The notes under the pieces: generated by a model
Told to the model about the DNA's origin: nothing
The model's database searches: none
Seen by the model: the letters and a program-made list of their open reading frames with translations, nothing else
Position numbers and translations under genes: made by a program
Part shown: piece after piece, positions 33,288-41,708 of the stretch
How the letters are laid out: the number at the start of each line of letters is the position of its first letter
Numbering within the stretch: the first letter of the stretch is position 1
DNA from: Fredericiella sp038205395
GTDB taxonomy: Bacteria > Chloroflexota > Anaerolineae > Caldilineales > Caldilineaceae
DNA: 64,000 nt
Direction: 5' to 3'
Assembly: GCA_038205395.1 (NCBI GenBank)
Contig: JBBRBX010000007.1
Span: forward strand, 11,759 to 75,758

Positions 33288-35726
33288 ATGCCCTTGACTG
33301 CTTTATTTCTTTGCGTCACCGTGCTGGCCTTGGCAGGACCTGCTTTATGGCTGCTGCGCCCCCACCGTTCCCGTTGGTTTGCCTGGCTTGCCGCCGCCCC
33401 GCCCGCAGCTGTGGCTGGATGGCTGCTGTGGCAGGCGCCCGCCATTGTGCAAGGCCAGACGCTAGTCGAAAATTATGCCTGGGCGCCTGACCTGGGGCTA
33501 GCGTTGTCGCTGCGCCTGGATGGGCTTTCGCTCCTCTTTGCTCTGATCGTGACGGGCATTGGCGCCTGCATTGCCTTCTACACCCACTACTACTATGAAC
33601 ATGACGAGCAGCAAGGCTATTTCTACCTGCTGCTTTTCTTCTTTATGGCCAGCATGTTGGGTCTTGTGCTGGCCAACCACCTGTTGCTGCTCTACATCTT
33701 CTGGGAAGGCACCAGCATTTCCTCTTACCTGCTGATTGCCTTCAAGAGTGGCTACAAGGGAGCGGTCGAGGGCGCACGGCGAGCCTTGATCGTCACAACT
33801 GTAGGCGGGCTGGCGATGCTGGCAGGAATGCTGTTATTGGGGCAAACGGCAGGCACTTATCAAATTGATGAAATCCTGGCGCAGCCTGGCTTGATCAATA
33901 TGCCCGTCTTCCCGTGGGTGCTGGGGCTGCTGCTGCTCGGTGCATTTACAAAGTCGGCGCAGTGGCCGTTTCACTTTTGGCTGCCGGGCGCAATGGCAGC
34001 GCCTACACCCGCCAGCGCCTACCTTCATTCAGCGACCATGGTCAAAGCAGGCGTCTATTTGCTGGCGCGGCTGCATCCTACCTTTGCCTTATCGCCCCTG
34101 TGGTTCTGGCCGCTGTTCGTCATCGGCGGCATCACGATGGTGCTGGGCGCCGTAAGCGCCATCCGCTACCGCGACATGAAAGCAATCCTGGCCTACACCA
34201 CAATCAGCGCGCTGGGAACAATGGTGATGCTGCTCGCCTTTGGCCAGGCCGAGGCAATGCTGATCGTGACGGTGACAATTGCAGCGCACGCTTTATACAA
34301 GGCGCCTTTGTTCCTGATAGCCGGCATCGTCGATCATTCTATGGGTACGCGCGACCTGCGCCGGCTGGCGGGCTTATGGCGCACGCTGCCCTGGGTGGCG
34401 GTAGCGGCTATTTTAGCCGGGCTGTCGATGGCGGGCGTACCACCAACCTGGAATTTTTTGGCCAAAGAACTGCTGCTTGACGAATTCTACCACCTTTGGA
34501 CACATGGGGAAGCAATGGCCAATGCGACGCTGCTCGGCGCTGTCGGGCTGGTCGCCTCATTGGTGATGGCAGTGGCCGGCGCGGCGGCCATTTTTACGCT
34601 GCTGTGGGAGGGATTCCTGCGCGCTAAAGCGGACGATCCTCATCCGGCACAGCTTCAGCATAGACCACCCTTTGGCTTTGTGCTGGCCCCGCTGCTGCTC
34701 GCTATGTTTGGCGCATTGACGGCGCTGGGCATCGGCTTTTTCCAGCCGCTGCTCGCTGCGGCGGCGGGGGCGATTGCCGGTGCGCCGGTGGATAAGACGC
34801 TCAAGCTGTGGCACGGCTGGACACCGGTGATGATCATGAGCCTGAGTGTGCTTGCCGTCGGAATGCTGCTGGTCGTGGTGCGCCGTTTTCTGCGCGCCGG
34901 GCTGGAGACAACACCGCCCTGGCTCAATGGCGTCCATCTTTACGACCGCACGATCGACATCATCTACGGTTTTGCGTATCGGCTGACCAAACTGGTGCAA
35001 GGCGGGCCGATGGCGCCGCAGGCGGCAGTGACGCTGATGGCAGGCATAGGCGTTGTGCTGCTGGCTTTTTGGCAGGTGGACTGGGGTGCGCTGCCGGCAT
35101 TTGGCAGTGAGCCGCCGCTGCCACTGGAATTTCTCATTATGGGTGTCGCCGCAGTGGCTGCCGCGGCGACGGTTCGCGCCGTTTCACGCTTGAGCGCCAT
35201 CATCAGCCTGGGCGTCGTAGGCATCGCCGTCACCCTGCTCTTTGTCTTCTACAGCGCCCCAGACCTGGCGTTGACGCAGCTCCTGATTGAGGTGCTGACC
35301 GTGATCCTGCTGGTGCTGGTCTTTTTCCGCGTACAGCCCGACAAGCCGTTGGTCGATACACGTCGCCCGCTGCGCTGGGCCATTGCGGCAGGCATGGGGC
35401 TGTTCGGCATGGGGGTTGTGCTGGCCAGCCAGTTTTATCAGGTAGGGCCAAGCATCAGCCCCTACTTCCTCGCCAATTCCTTGCCATTGGGCCAGGGCGG
35501 CAATGTCGTCAATGTTATCTTGGTGGACTTTCGCGGCTATGACACACTGGGCGAGATTACGGTGCTGGGGCTGGCAGCGCTGGGCGGCTATGCCGTGCTG
35601 CGCAGCCCGCAGTTACACGCCCTGCGGCGGCAGTTAAACCGCCGCCTGCAAGGGCTGATGGGCAGCGACCAACCAGCGCCAAGCGCGCCCGTGGAGCCGC
35701 AAACGATGGGAGTGAGCGATGACTGA
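33288..35726 (+). CDS. mrpA: Na+/H+ antiporter subunit A (Mrp/Mnh)
   Basis: 812 residues, the normal MrpA length. The N-terminal two thirds is the NuoL-like antiporter core with GLSLLFALIVTGIGACIAFYTHYY, FFMASMLGLV, WEGTSISSYLLI and TPASAYLHSATMVKAGVYLL. The C-terminal part (about 640-780) carries the extra helices typical of MrpA, ending in FRGYDTLGEITVLGLAALGGYAVLR. It is the main ion-translocating subunit of a membrane complex exchanging Na+ (or other monovalent cations) for protons. It overlaps mrpB by 8 bases and opens the seven-gene operon. No strong ribosome site is visible before this ATG. Confidence 0.95.
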   Translation: MPLTALFLCVTVLALAGPALWLLRPHRSRWFAWLAAAPPAAVAGWLLWQAPAIVQGQTLVENYAWAPDLGLALSLRLDGLSLLFALIVTGIGACIAFYTHYYYEHDEQQGYFYLLLFFFMASMLGLVLANHLLLLYIFWEGTSISSYLLIAFKSGYKGAVEGARRALIVTTVGGLAMLAGMLLLGQTAGTYQIDEILAQPGLINMPVFPWVLGLLLLGAFTKSAQWPFHFWLPGAMAAPTPASAYLHSATMVKAGVYLLARLHPTFALSPLWFWPLFVIGGITMVLGAVSAIRYRDMKAILAYTTISALGTMVMLLAFGQAEAMLIVTVTIAAHALYKAPLFLIAGIVDHSMGTRDLRRLAGLWRTLPWVAVAAILAGLSMAGVPPTWNFLAKELLLDEFYHLWTHGEAMANATLLGAVGLVASLVMAVAGAAAIFTLLWEGFLRAKADDPHPAQLQHRPPFGFVLAPLLLAMFGALTALGIGFFQPLLAAAAGAIAGAPVDKTLKLWHGWTPVMIMSLSVLAVGMLLVVVRRFLRAGLETTPPWLNGVHLYDRTIDIIYGFAYRLTKLVQGGPMAPQAAVTLMAGIGVVLLAFWQVDWGALPAFGSEPPLPLEFLIMGVAAVAAAATVRAVSRLSAIISLGVVGIAVTLLFVFYSAPDLALTQLLIEVLTVILLVLVFFRVQPDKPLVDTRRPLRWAIAAGMGLFGMGVVLASQFYQVGPSISPYFLANSLPLGQGGNVVNVILVDFRGYDTLGEITVLGLAALGGYAVLRSPQLHALRRQLNRRLQGLMGSDQPAPSAPVEPQTMGVSDD

Positions 35727-36174
35727 AATCTATCTGCGCCTGGTCGACCTGATTCTGACGCCCGTGCTGGGGATGCTGGCCATCATGCTTTTCTTGCGCG
35801 GGCACGATTATCCCGGCGGTGGTTTTATCGCCGGATTGAGTGTGGCCGCCGCCATCGTTCTACATATCCTTGCGCGTGGGGCGCCCGAAGTACGCAATCG
35901 TATCGGGCGCTATCTTCTGCCGCTGACGGGGGGAGGGCTGCTGATTGCCGTCACGGCTGCACTGATTGGGCTATATGGAGGCACTTTTTTCAAGGGGATG
36001 TGGACAAAATTGTACTTGGGCGGTATGGAGCTAAAGCTGGGTACGCCTCAACTGTTTGATTTGGGTGTCATGCTGGTAGTGGTAGGCATGACGACCACCT
36101 ATCTGCTTAACCTTAGCCAACAGGGTGATGTGCAGGAAGACGAAGACGAAGACAATTGGGAGGGGGTGGCCTAG
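35719..36174 (+). CDS. mrpB: Na+/H+ antiporter subunit B
   Basis: 151 residues with four membrane segments. RGHDYPGGGFIAGL near 27-40 is diagnostic of the MnhB family. It is a structural subunit of the Mrp complex, with a short acidic C-terminal tail (DVQEDEDEDNWE). It overlaps mrpA by 8 bases, and its TAG stop overlaps the GTG start of mrpC (TAGTG). Confidence 0.95.
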   Translation: MTEIYLRLVDLILTPVLGMLAIMLFLRGHDYPGGGFIAGLSVAAAIVLHILARGAPEVRNRIGRYLLPLTGGGLLIAVTAALIGLYGGTFFKGMWTKLYLGGMELKLGTPQLFDLGVMLVVVGMTTTYLLNLSQQGDVQEDEDEDNWEGVA

Positions 36175-36731
36175 TGACAGTGACGGCATGGCTTCTGGCT
36201 GTCCTGGTGGGGGTTCTATTCGCCTGCGGCGCCCTTTTGATCTTGCAGCGTGGGCAGATCAAGGTCGTATTAGGGCTGGCGCTGTTTACCCATGCAATCA
36301 ATCTCGCCCTATTTGGCGCTGGTGCGCTCCAACATGGGGCGCCGCCGATTCTGCCGCATGAGGAGAATGTGGCCGAACTCTTGGCGACACGCACCTTTGC
36401 CGATCCGCTGCCACAGGCGCTGATACTCACCGCTATCGTCATCAGCTTTGGCGTAACCGCCTTTTTGGTGGTGCTGGTCAGCCGTCGCGATGCATTGACG
36501 GGAGGCGATTTAGCTCCCGGTGAGTTGGCGACGGTGATGAGTGCAGCCGACCCCTTTATGTTGGGATCCGGGCTGCTGGGTGCAGGGCCGGACGCCTATC
36601 ACGAAGCGGCGGACGATTACGACATTTTTCAATACGAATTTGATGAAGTATATGACCGGCCCGAAGCAGAGGCGGAAGTAGCGCATGAAGAAATACCGGG
36701 AAGTGTAGGGGATGATGACACTCTCGCCTAA
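36174..36731 (+). CDS. mrpC: Na+/H+ antiporter subunit C, with acidic C-terminal extension
   Basis: 185 residues from the GTG at 36174; the GGGGGT about 7 bases upstream fits it better than the earlier in-frame codons. Residues 1-110 are the NuoK-like subunit (RGQIKVVLGLALFTHAINL, DPLPQALILTAIVISFGVTAFLVVLV). The usual MrpC ends near residue 115. Here about 70 more residues follow, rich in Asp, Glu and Tyr (EAADDYDIFQYEFDEVYD), an unusual cytoplasmic or extracellular tail. It overlaps mrpD by 20 bases. Confidence 0.92.
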   Translation: MTVTAWLLAVLVGVLFACGALLILQRGQIKVVLGLALFTHAINLALFGAGALQHGAPPILPHEENVAELLATRTFADPLPQALILTAIVISFGVTAFLVVLVSRRDALTGGDLAPGELATVMSAADPFMLGSGLLGAGPDAYHEAADDYDIFQYEFDEVYDRPEAEAEVAHEEIPGSVGDDDTLA

Positions 36732-38328
36732 CATATTAGCTTTGCCGGTCGCCATACCGTTGGCTTTTGCTACGTTGGCAATCGTTGCGCTGCTGCTGCG
36801 CCCCCCCTTTTACGTGCGTGTACAGCGGGTGCTGGCCGCGGTAGCGGTTGTGCTCAATTTTTTGGTGGCGCTGCTGGTTCTGGCCTACACCCTGAGCGCC
36901 GGGCGGCTGGTGCTGCAAGTAGGGACGTGGCCGGCGCCCTATGGTATTACGGTCTATGCCGATGCCTTGACCGGCATCATGCTCACATCCGGTGGGCTGC
37001 TGGCGCTGCTGGTCATGCCTTATGCTATGGCCAGCCTCAATCCGCGCCGCGAGCGGCTGGGCTATTACCCAATGGCGCTGCTGCTGCTGATGGGGATGAA
37101 CGGGGCCTTTATTACCGGCGATCTGTTCAACCTCTACGTTTTTTATGAAGTGCTGCTGATGTCCAGCTTCGTGCTGCTGGCGCTGGGGGGCACGCCCAGC
37201 CAGATCAATGCCGCCATTCGCTACCTGGTGCTCAACATCATGGGGTCAATGATGCTGCTGCTGGGCGCCGGGCTGACCTACGGCATGTTGGGCACGCTGA
37301 ACATGGCGCAAATTGCCCAGCGTATGACTGATGCGCCGTCAACCGTCGAAACCTTGATCGCCGGACTGCTGCTGATTGCCTTTGCCGGCAAAGCAGCCAT
37401 GTTCCCCTTCTTCTTCTGGCTGCCCAGCAGCTATCACACGCCGCATCCGGCCGTTACGGCGCTGTTTAGCGGCGTACTGACCAAAGTAGGCGTCTACTCG
37501 CTCTTTCGCACCTTTCCACTTTTCTTTCCCAACCTGCTGGTGGCGTGGCAGCCGCTTTTCTTCGGCATGGCGGCGCTGACAATGGTAATCGGCGTGCTGG
37601 GTGCATTTGCACAGCCGACAATCCGCCGCCTGCTCAGCTTCCACATCATCAGCCAGATTGGCTATATGCTGATGGGGCTGGGGGTGGCGCTTAGCCCCAG
37701 CCCCTATGGGGTTGGCTTTGGGCTGGCGCTGGCAATCCTCTTTGTCGTGCACAACCAGTTGGTAAAGACCGCGCTGCTGATGGGCGGCGGCCACATCGAA
37801 TTGGAGACCGGCACGGGTAAGCTGAGTGAATTAGGGGGGCTGGCCGCCACAAAACCGGTGCGGGCTGCGATCTTCTTCGTGGCAGCTTTTGCGCTGGCCG
37901 GCTTTCCCCCCACCAGCGGCTTTGTAGCCAAGCTGGGGCTGCTGCAGGCCACCTTTGCCACCCACAACTACTGGATCGCCGGCGTCAGCCTGGCAGTGAG
38001 CGTGCTGACCACCATGAGTATGATCCGGCTGTGGCAGTATCTCTTCTGGGGCAAGCCCAAACGCACCTATGCGCCGCGCCCGCATCTGGAGCAGCCCAGC
38101 ATCAACTTTATGCTGGTAACTCCCGCCGCCATTTTGGTGACGCTGAGTCTGCTGTTGGGAATTTTTGCCCAACCGGTCTTGCAGGTGGCGCAGGTGGCGG
38201 CGGCGCAAGCCATCGATCGCCAGGGCTATATCAATGCTGTCGCCCCGCAGGAGTTAGGCCCGTCTTTGGTTCAAGAAAACACCTATGCAGGCAGCCTGCC
38301 AAGCGAGCAGGGAGGGGAACTGCCATGA
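36712..38328 (+). CDS. mrpD: Na+/H+ antiporter subunit D
   Basis: 538 residues, NuoM/N-like, about fourteen membrane segments. Features include DALTGIMLTSGGLLALLVMP, ITGDLFNLYVFYEVLLMSS (key Glu) and AFAGKAAMFPFFFWLPSSYH (key Lys), then TALFSGVLTKVGVYSLFR. It is the second antiporter-like subunit of the Mrp complex. The C-terminal about 40 residues are hydrophilic. ATG 36712 or 36715 may be used. It overlaps mrpE as ATGA at 38325-38328. Confidence 0.95.
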   Translation: MMTLSPNILALPVAIPLAFATLAIVALLLRPPFYVRVQRVLAAVAVVLNFLVALLVLAYTLSAGRLVLQVGTWPAPYGITVYADALTGIMLTSGGLLALLVMPYAMASLNPRRERLGYYPMALLLLMGMNGAFITGDLFNLYVFYEVLLMSSFVLLALGGTPSQINAAIRYLVLNIMGSMMLLLGAGLTYGMLGTLNMAQIAQRMTDAPSTVETLIAGLLLIAFAGKAAMFPFFFWLPSSYHTPHPAVTALFSGVLTKVGVYSLFRTFPLFFPNLLVAWQPLFFGMAALTMVIGVLGAFAQPTIRRLLSFHIISQIGYMLMGLGVALSPSPYGVGFGLALAILFVVHNQLVKTALLMGGGHIELETGTGKLSELGGLAATKPVRAAIFFVAAFALAGFPPTSGFVAKLGLLQATFATHNYWIAGVSLAVSVLTTMSMIRLWQYLFWGKPKRTYAPRPHLEQPSINFMLVTPAAILVTLSLLLGIFAQPVLQVAQVAAAQAIDRQGYINAVAPQELGPSLVQENTYAGSLPSEQGGELP

Positions 38329-38828
38329 GGCTGGGAGTTGTGCTGCTGTTAAATCTGCTGCTGGGCGGCGTCTGGTATGCGCTTCAGCCTGCGGCAGGAC
38401 CAGGTGACTATATCTTGGGCTTTAGCGTCGGCTTTGTGCTGCTGGCGCTGCTCTACCGCCCTTATGGACGGCGCACGTGGGCGGCGACGGCCTTTCTCAT
38501 CTTCTTGCTTTGGAATATCGTTCTCAGCAGCGTGCGCGTGGCGCAGATCGTGCTGTCGCCCAATCCGGCGCTGCGCCAGGGCATCACCGCCATTCCAATG
38601 AAAGCACAAACCGACTTTGAGATTGCGGCGCTGGCTACTTCCATTACCCTGACGCCAGGCACCCTCAGCGTCGATGTGGCCGTCACGCAAGCAGCGGACG
38701 GCAGCAAGCAGCACGTGCTCTATGTGCACAGCCTGGTGCTCGATGATCCGGAGGCGCTGCGACACACCATTCAGAGTGAATTCGAGCGGCGCATTTTGCG
38801 TTTTACACGCGCGGAGGAATCCACATGA
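38325..38828 (+). CDS. mrpE: Na+/H+ antiporter subunit E
   Basis: 167 residues from the ATG at 38325, with GGGAGGGG 7 bases upstream. It has two N-terminal membrane segments and then a soluble domain with LSPNPALRQGITAIPM, ALATSITLTPGTLSVDV and LYVHSLVLDD, all typical of MnhE. It is translationally coupled to mrpD and mrpF by ATGA overlaps at both ends. Confidence 0.95.
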   Translation: MRLGVVLLLNLLLGGVWYALQPAAGPGDYILGFSVGFVLLALLYRPYGRRTWAATAFLIFLLWNIVLSSVRVAQIVLSPNPALRQGITAIPMKAQTDFEIAALATSITLTPGTLSVDVAVTQAADGSKQHVLYVHSLVLDDPEALRHTIQSEFERRILRFTRAEEST

Positions 38829-39115
38829 GCTTTGATCTATGGCTGATGGTTCTGATGACAATCCTCGGAATTTCGCTGCTCTTGTGTTTTATACGCCTAT
38901 ACTTGGGGCCAAACCCACCCAACCGCACCGTAGCCTTTGACACCATTGCCATTCATGCCGTAGGCATCATGGCGTTGTACACGATGATCTATGATGCGCC
39001 TGCTTTATTTGATGCCGCCATCATCGTGGCGGTGCTGGGGTTTGTGGGGACGATGATGTTTGCGCGCTATATGGAGCGTGCAAATCTGCAGGACTGGGAG
39101 CGCGACGATGAATGA
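38825..39115 (+). CDS. mrpF: Na+/H+ antiporter subunit F
   Basis: 96 residues with three membrane helices. The family signature is present as FIRLYLGPNPPNRTVAFDTI, followed by ALFDAAIIVAVLGFVGTMMFARY. It is a small structural subunit of the complex, coupled to mrpE by ATGA. Confidence 0.95.
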   Translation: MSFDLWLMVLMTILGISLLLCFIRLYLGPNPPNRTVAFDTIAIHAVGIMALYTMIYDAPALFDAAIIVAVLGFVGTMMFARYMERANLQDWERDDE

Positions 39116-39148
39116 AAATGCCAGGCAGCCGGTGCGGAGGGCACAACT

Positions 39149-39493
39149 GTGACAGAGATGACCATACAAGAAATGGCCACAGCCTTACTCGCCACGGTGG
39201 GGGTGCTGTTTATGTTGATCAGCGCAATCGGCTTGCTGCGGCTGCCGGACATTTTCTCGCGCATGCATGCAGCAGGCAAAGCATCTACGATCGGCGTGGG
39301 CTGTCTGCTGCTCAGCGCCGGCGTATATTTCTGGGACATCAATCTCTTTTGGCGCATGATTCTGTTGATCGTGCTGATTTTTGCTACTTCACCCATTGCC
39401 ACATCGGCAATGGCGCGTGCAGCCTACCGGACAGGCACGCCAAAAGGGCTGCATTTACAAATCGACGAAATGGGCGATAAGGGGCTGAACTGA
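39149..39493 (+). CDS. mrpG: Na+/H+ antiporter subunit G
   Basis: 114 residues with a GTG start at 39149 and GGAGG 8 bases upstream. It has three membrane helices with the MnhG motif RLPDIFSRMHAAGKASTIGVG and the end segment LIFATSPIATSAMARAAYR. It is the last of the seven Mrp genes. Its stop overlaps the ATG of the aminotransferase gene (TGATG). Confidence 0.95.
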   Translation: MTEMTIQEMATALLATVGVLFMLISAIGLLRLPDIFSRMHAAGKASTIGVGCLLLSAGVYFWDINLFWRMILLIVLIFATSPIATSAMARAAYRTGTPKGLHLQIDEMGDKGLN

Positions 39494-40647
39494 TGGCTAT
39501 CAATTTTGATGTTGCGCCGCAGCGCCGCGGCACCGACAGCGCCAAGTGGTGCTACTTTGGCGAGGATGTGCTGCCGATGTGGGTGGCGGACATGGATGTA
39601 CGGTCACCGCAGCCGATCATCGATGCGCTGCAGCAGCGGGTGGCGCACGGCGTCTTTGGGTATGGCTGGGACTCGCCATCGCTGCGCGCCACGCTGGTGG
39701 AGCGGATGCAGCGGCTGTACAACTGGACGATCCAGCCGGAGGACATTGTCTTCTTGCCGGGACTGGTCTCCGGCCTGAATGTCGTAAACCGTGCCGTGGG
39801 CCAGGCCGGAGACGGAGTCGCCGTCCATACGCCGGTCTACGGCCCATTTCTGAGCGCACCCACCAACCAGGGGCGCAAGCTGCAGGTGGCGCCCCTGGCT
39901 GTCAGCACGCAAGGACAGCGGCTGCACTATACAGTGGATTTTGACCGTTTCGCCACGACCATCGATAACACAACCAGGCTCTTTATTCTCTGCAACCCCC
40001 ACAACCCCGTGGGTCGCGCCTTCTCGCGCCAGGAACTGCTGCAGATGGCTGCGCTGTGTGAGGAACATGACCTGGTGATCTGCTCGGACGAAATTCACTG
40101 TGACCTGCTGATGGCAGACAACCGGCATATCCCCATCGCCAGGCTGGCGCCGGAAATCGCCCAGCGCACGATCACCTTGATGGCGCCCAGCAAAACCTTC
40201 AACATTCCGGGGCTGGGCGCCAGCTTTGCCATTGTCCAGAACGCCGCCCTGCGCAAGCAGTTGGAGACAGCAGCCAACGGTATTGTGCCGCACCTCAACA
40301 TTTTGGGCATGGTGGCAGCGGAGGCGGCCTATACCTCGTGCGACGATTGGCTGCAGGAGTTGAACAGCTATCTGACCGCCAACCGCGACTTTGCGGTCGC
40401 CTATTTGGACGAGCGGCTGCCTGCTGCGCGCGTGACCTGCCCAGAGGCCACCTATTTGCTGTGGCTGGACTGCAGCAGCCTCGGCATTGAAGGAACAGCG
40501 GCAGACTTCTTTCTCAAACAGGCTAAGGTTGCAGTCAATGACGGCCAATGGTTCGGCGAAGGAGGCGCAGGGTTTGTACGGCTCAACTACGGCTGCCCGC
40601 GCGCTACCTTGCGCGCCGGACTGGATATGCTGGTGGGGTCTCTATAA
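39493..40647 (+). CDS. PLP-dependent aminotransferase, MalY/PatB (cystathionine beta-lyase) family
   Basis: 384 residues, fold-type I. The N-terminus WVADMDVRSPQPIIDAL is typical of MalY/PatB. FILCNPHNPVGRAFSRQEL and VICSDEIHCDLLM hold the PLP-binding Asn and Asp, and Lys234 in MAPSKTFNIPGLG binds PLP. YLLWLDCSSLG and GAGFVRLNYGCPRATL carry the substrate carboxylate-binding Arg. Members cleave C-S bonds of cystathionine or cystine, releasing pyruvate and ammonia, or act as aminotransferases. It is translationally coupled to the Mrp operon, an odd pairing that may only reflect shared transcription. Confidence 0.9.
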   Translation: MAINFDVAPQRRGTDSAKWCYFGEDVLPMWVADMDVRSPQPIIDALQQRVAHGVFGYGWDSPSLRATLVERMQRLYNWTIQPEDIVFLPGLVSGLNVVNRAVGQAGDGVAVHTPVYGPFLSAPTNQGRKLQVAPLAVSTQGQRLHYTVDFDRFATTIDNTTRLFILCNPHNPVGRAFSRQELLQMAALCEEHDLVICSDEIHCDLLMADNRHIPIARLAPEIAQRTITLMAPSKTFNIPGLGASFAIVQNAALRKQLETAANGIVPHLNILGMVAAEAAYTSCDDWLQELNSYLTANRDFAVAYLDERLPAARVTCPEATYLLWLDCSSLGIEGTAADFFLKQAKVAVNDGQWFGEGGAGFVRLNYGCPRATLRAGLDMLVGSL

Positions 40648-40683
40648 GAGTGGCAACGGGAAAAAATTAGGGAATTTCGCCTA

Positions 40684-40712
40684 TTGACAGGCGACCAACA
40701 AAGACGTATCGT
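40684..40712 (+). promoter_or_regulatory. Promoter giving a leaderless mRNA for the AAA ATPase gene
   Basis: TTGACA (40684-40689), 17 bases, TATCGT (40707-40712), then AGGCAT and ATG at 40719. The ATG begins 7 bases after the -10 box, exactly where transcription should start. There is no room for a ribosome site. Confidence 0.65.
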
Positions 40713-40718
40713 AGGCAT

Positions 40719-41708
40719 ATGGCGCTGATCCTCAATCGCTATACCCTCGATTATCGCAGCGAGGTGGTCGATACCATTCTGGCCACAACGCAGCATGGCT
40801 ATTCAATGTGCCTGGTTGGGCTGGCCGGCTCAGGCAAATCCAACCTTGTCACCTTTATCACCCAACCTGAAGTACTGGCGCGGCTGCCGCTGTCGCTGGC
40901 GCAGAAAACGCACATTGTCGCCGTGAACTGCGCTCCTGGGATGCAGCCGCCGGCCCAGCTTTATCGCGCCATGCTGCACGAACTGGAGCCGATCGCGGCC
41001 AAAGTGCAGTACACGCTGCCGGCGATCAGCGACGAGACGGTCTACTACGAATTACGCAAGACGGTAAAGCAGTTGTGCACCAGCGGCGAACAGCGGATTG
41101 TTTTTGTTCTGGATGAGTTTGAACAGATGATCAAGCATCAGCCGCTGGAGTTGTTTGAAGAACTGCGCAATGTGCGTGACGAAGTGCGCACTACCGACAA
41201 TTTCGCCTATGTTGCCATTACCCATCGCATGCCGCAATGTGTAGTAGGCAACCAGCGCTTTGCCAACAGTAAGCTGTACGAACTGCTCTGCGACCATGTT
41301 TACGCCTTTTGCCCCTATCGCCCTGCCGACGCCGTGGCCATGTTCAACACGCTGGCCGCCAAAGAGGGTGTGACGATTGCGTCGCTTGACCGGGAGCGCA
41401 TTCTTGGCTGCGCTGGAGGCCACAGCGGTATTCTACGTGCGATTTTGCTGGCGCTCAAGCCGCACTTTGGTGTTACGGCCAAACGGATCGTGCAGTTGGC
41501 GGAAGAGGACGGGCCGGTGCGTACGGCCTGCGAGCACATCTGGAAGCATCTACACAGCAGCGAACGAACAGCACTTCTGGCCCTGCTGGCCGGTGAGACG
41601 CCGCCGCTTTGGATGTGCGAGTTTCTCTACAAGCGCGGGCTGACTAGTGAAGTCAACGCCCCGCGCATCTTTTCACCGGTCTTCGAGCATTACATAGCAG
41701 GCAAATGA
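40719..41708 (+). CDS. AAA+ ATPase, Orc1/Cdc6- or TniB-like
   Basis: 329 residues. P-loop GLAGSGKSN (34-42), Walker B RIVFVLDEFEQM (126-137), a sensor-like FAYVAITHRMP near 166-176, and a C-terminal helical lid with a winged-helix-like end. The layout is close to single-domain AAA+ ATPases of the Orc1/Cdc6-like or STAND-like ATPase group. It overlaps the SPFH gene as ATGA, so the proteins are made together and probably form a membrane-linked ATPase. No known system with exactly this pair comes to mind. The function of the pair is open. Confidence 0.75.
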   Translation: MALILNRYTLDYRSEVVDTILATTQHGYSMCLVGLAGSGKSNLVTFITQPEVLARLPLSLAQKTHIVAVNCAPGMQPPAQLYRAMLHELEPIAAKVQYTLPAISDETVYYELRKTVKQLCTSGEQRIVFVLDEFEQMIKHQPLELFEELRNVRDEVRTTDNFAYVAITHRMPQCVVGNQRFANSKLYELLCDHVYAFCPYRPADAVAMFNTLAAKEGVTIASLDRERILGCAGGHSGILRAILLALKPHFGVTAKRIVQLAEEDGPVRTACEHIWKHLHSSERTALLALLAGETPPLWMCEFLYKRGLTSEVNAPRIFSPVFEHYIAGK

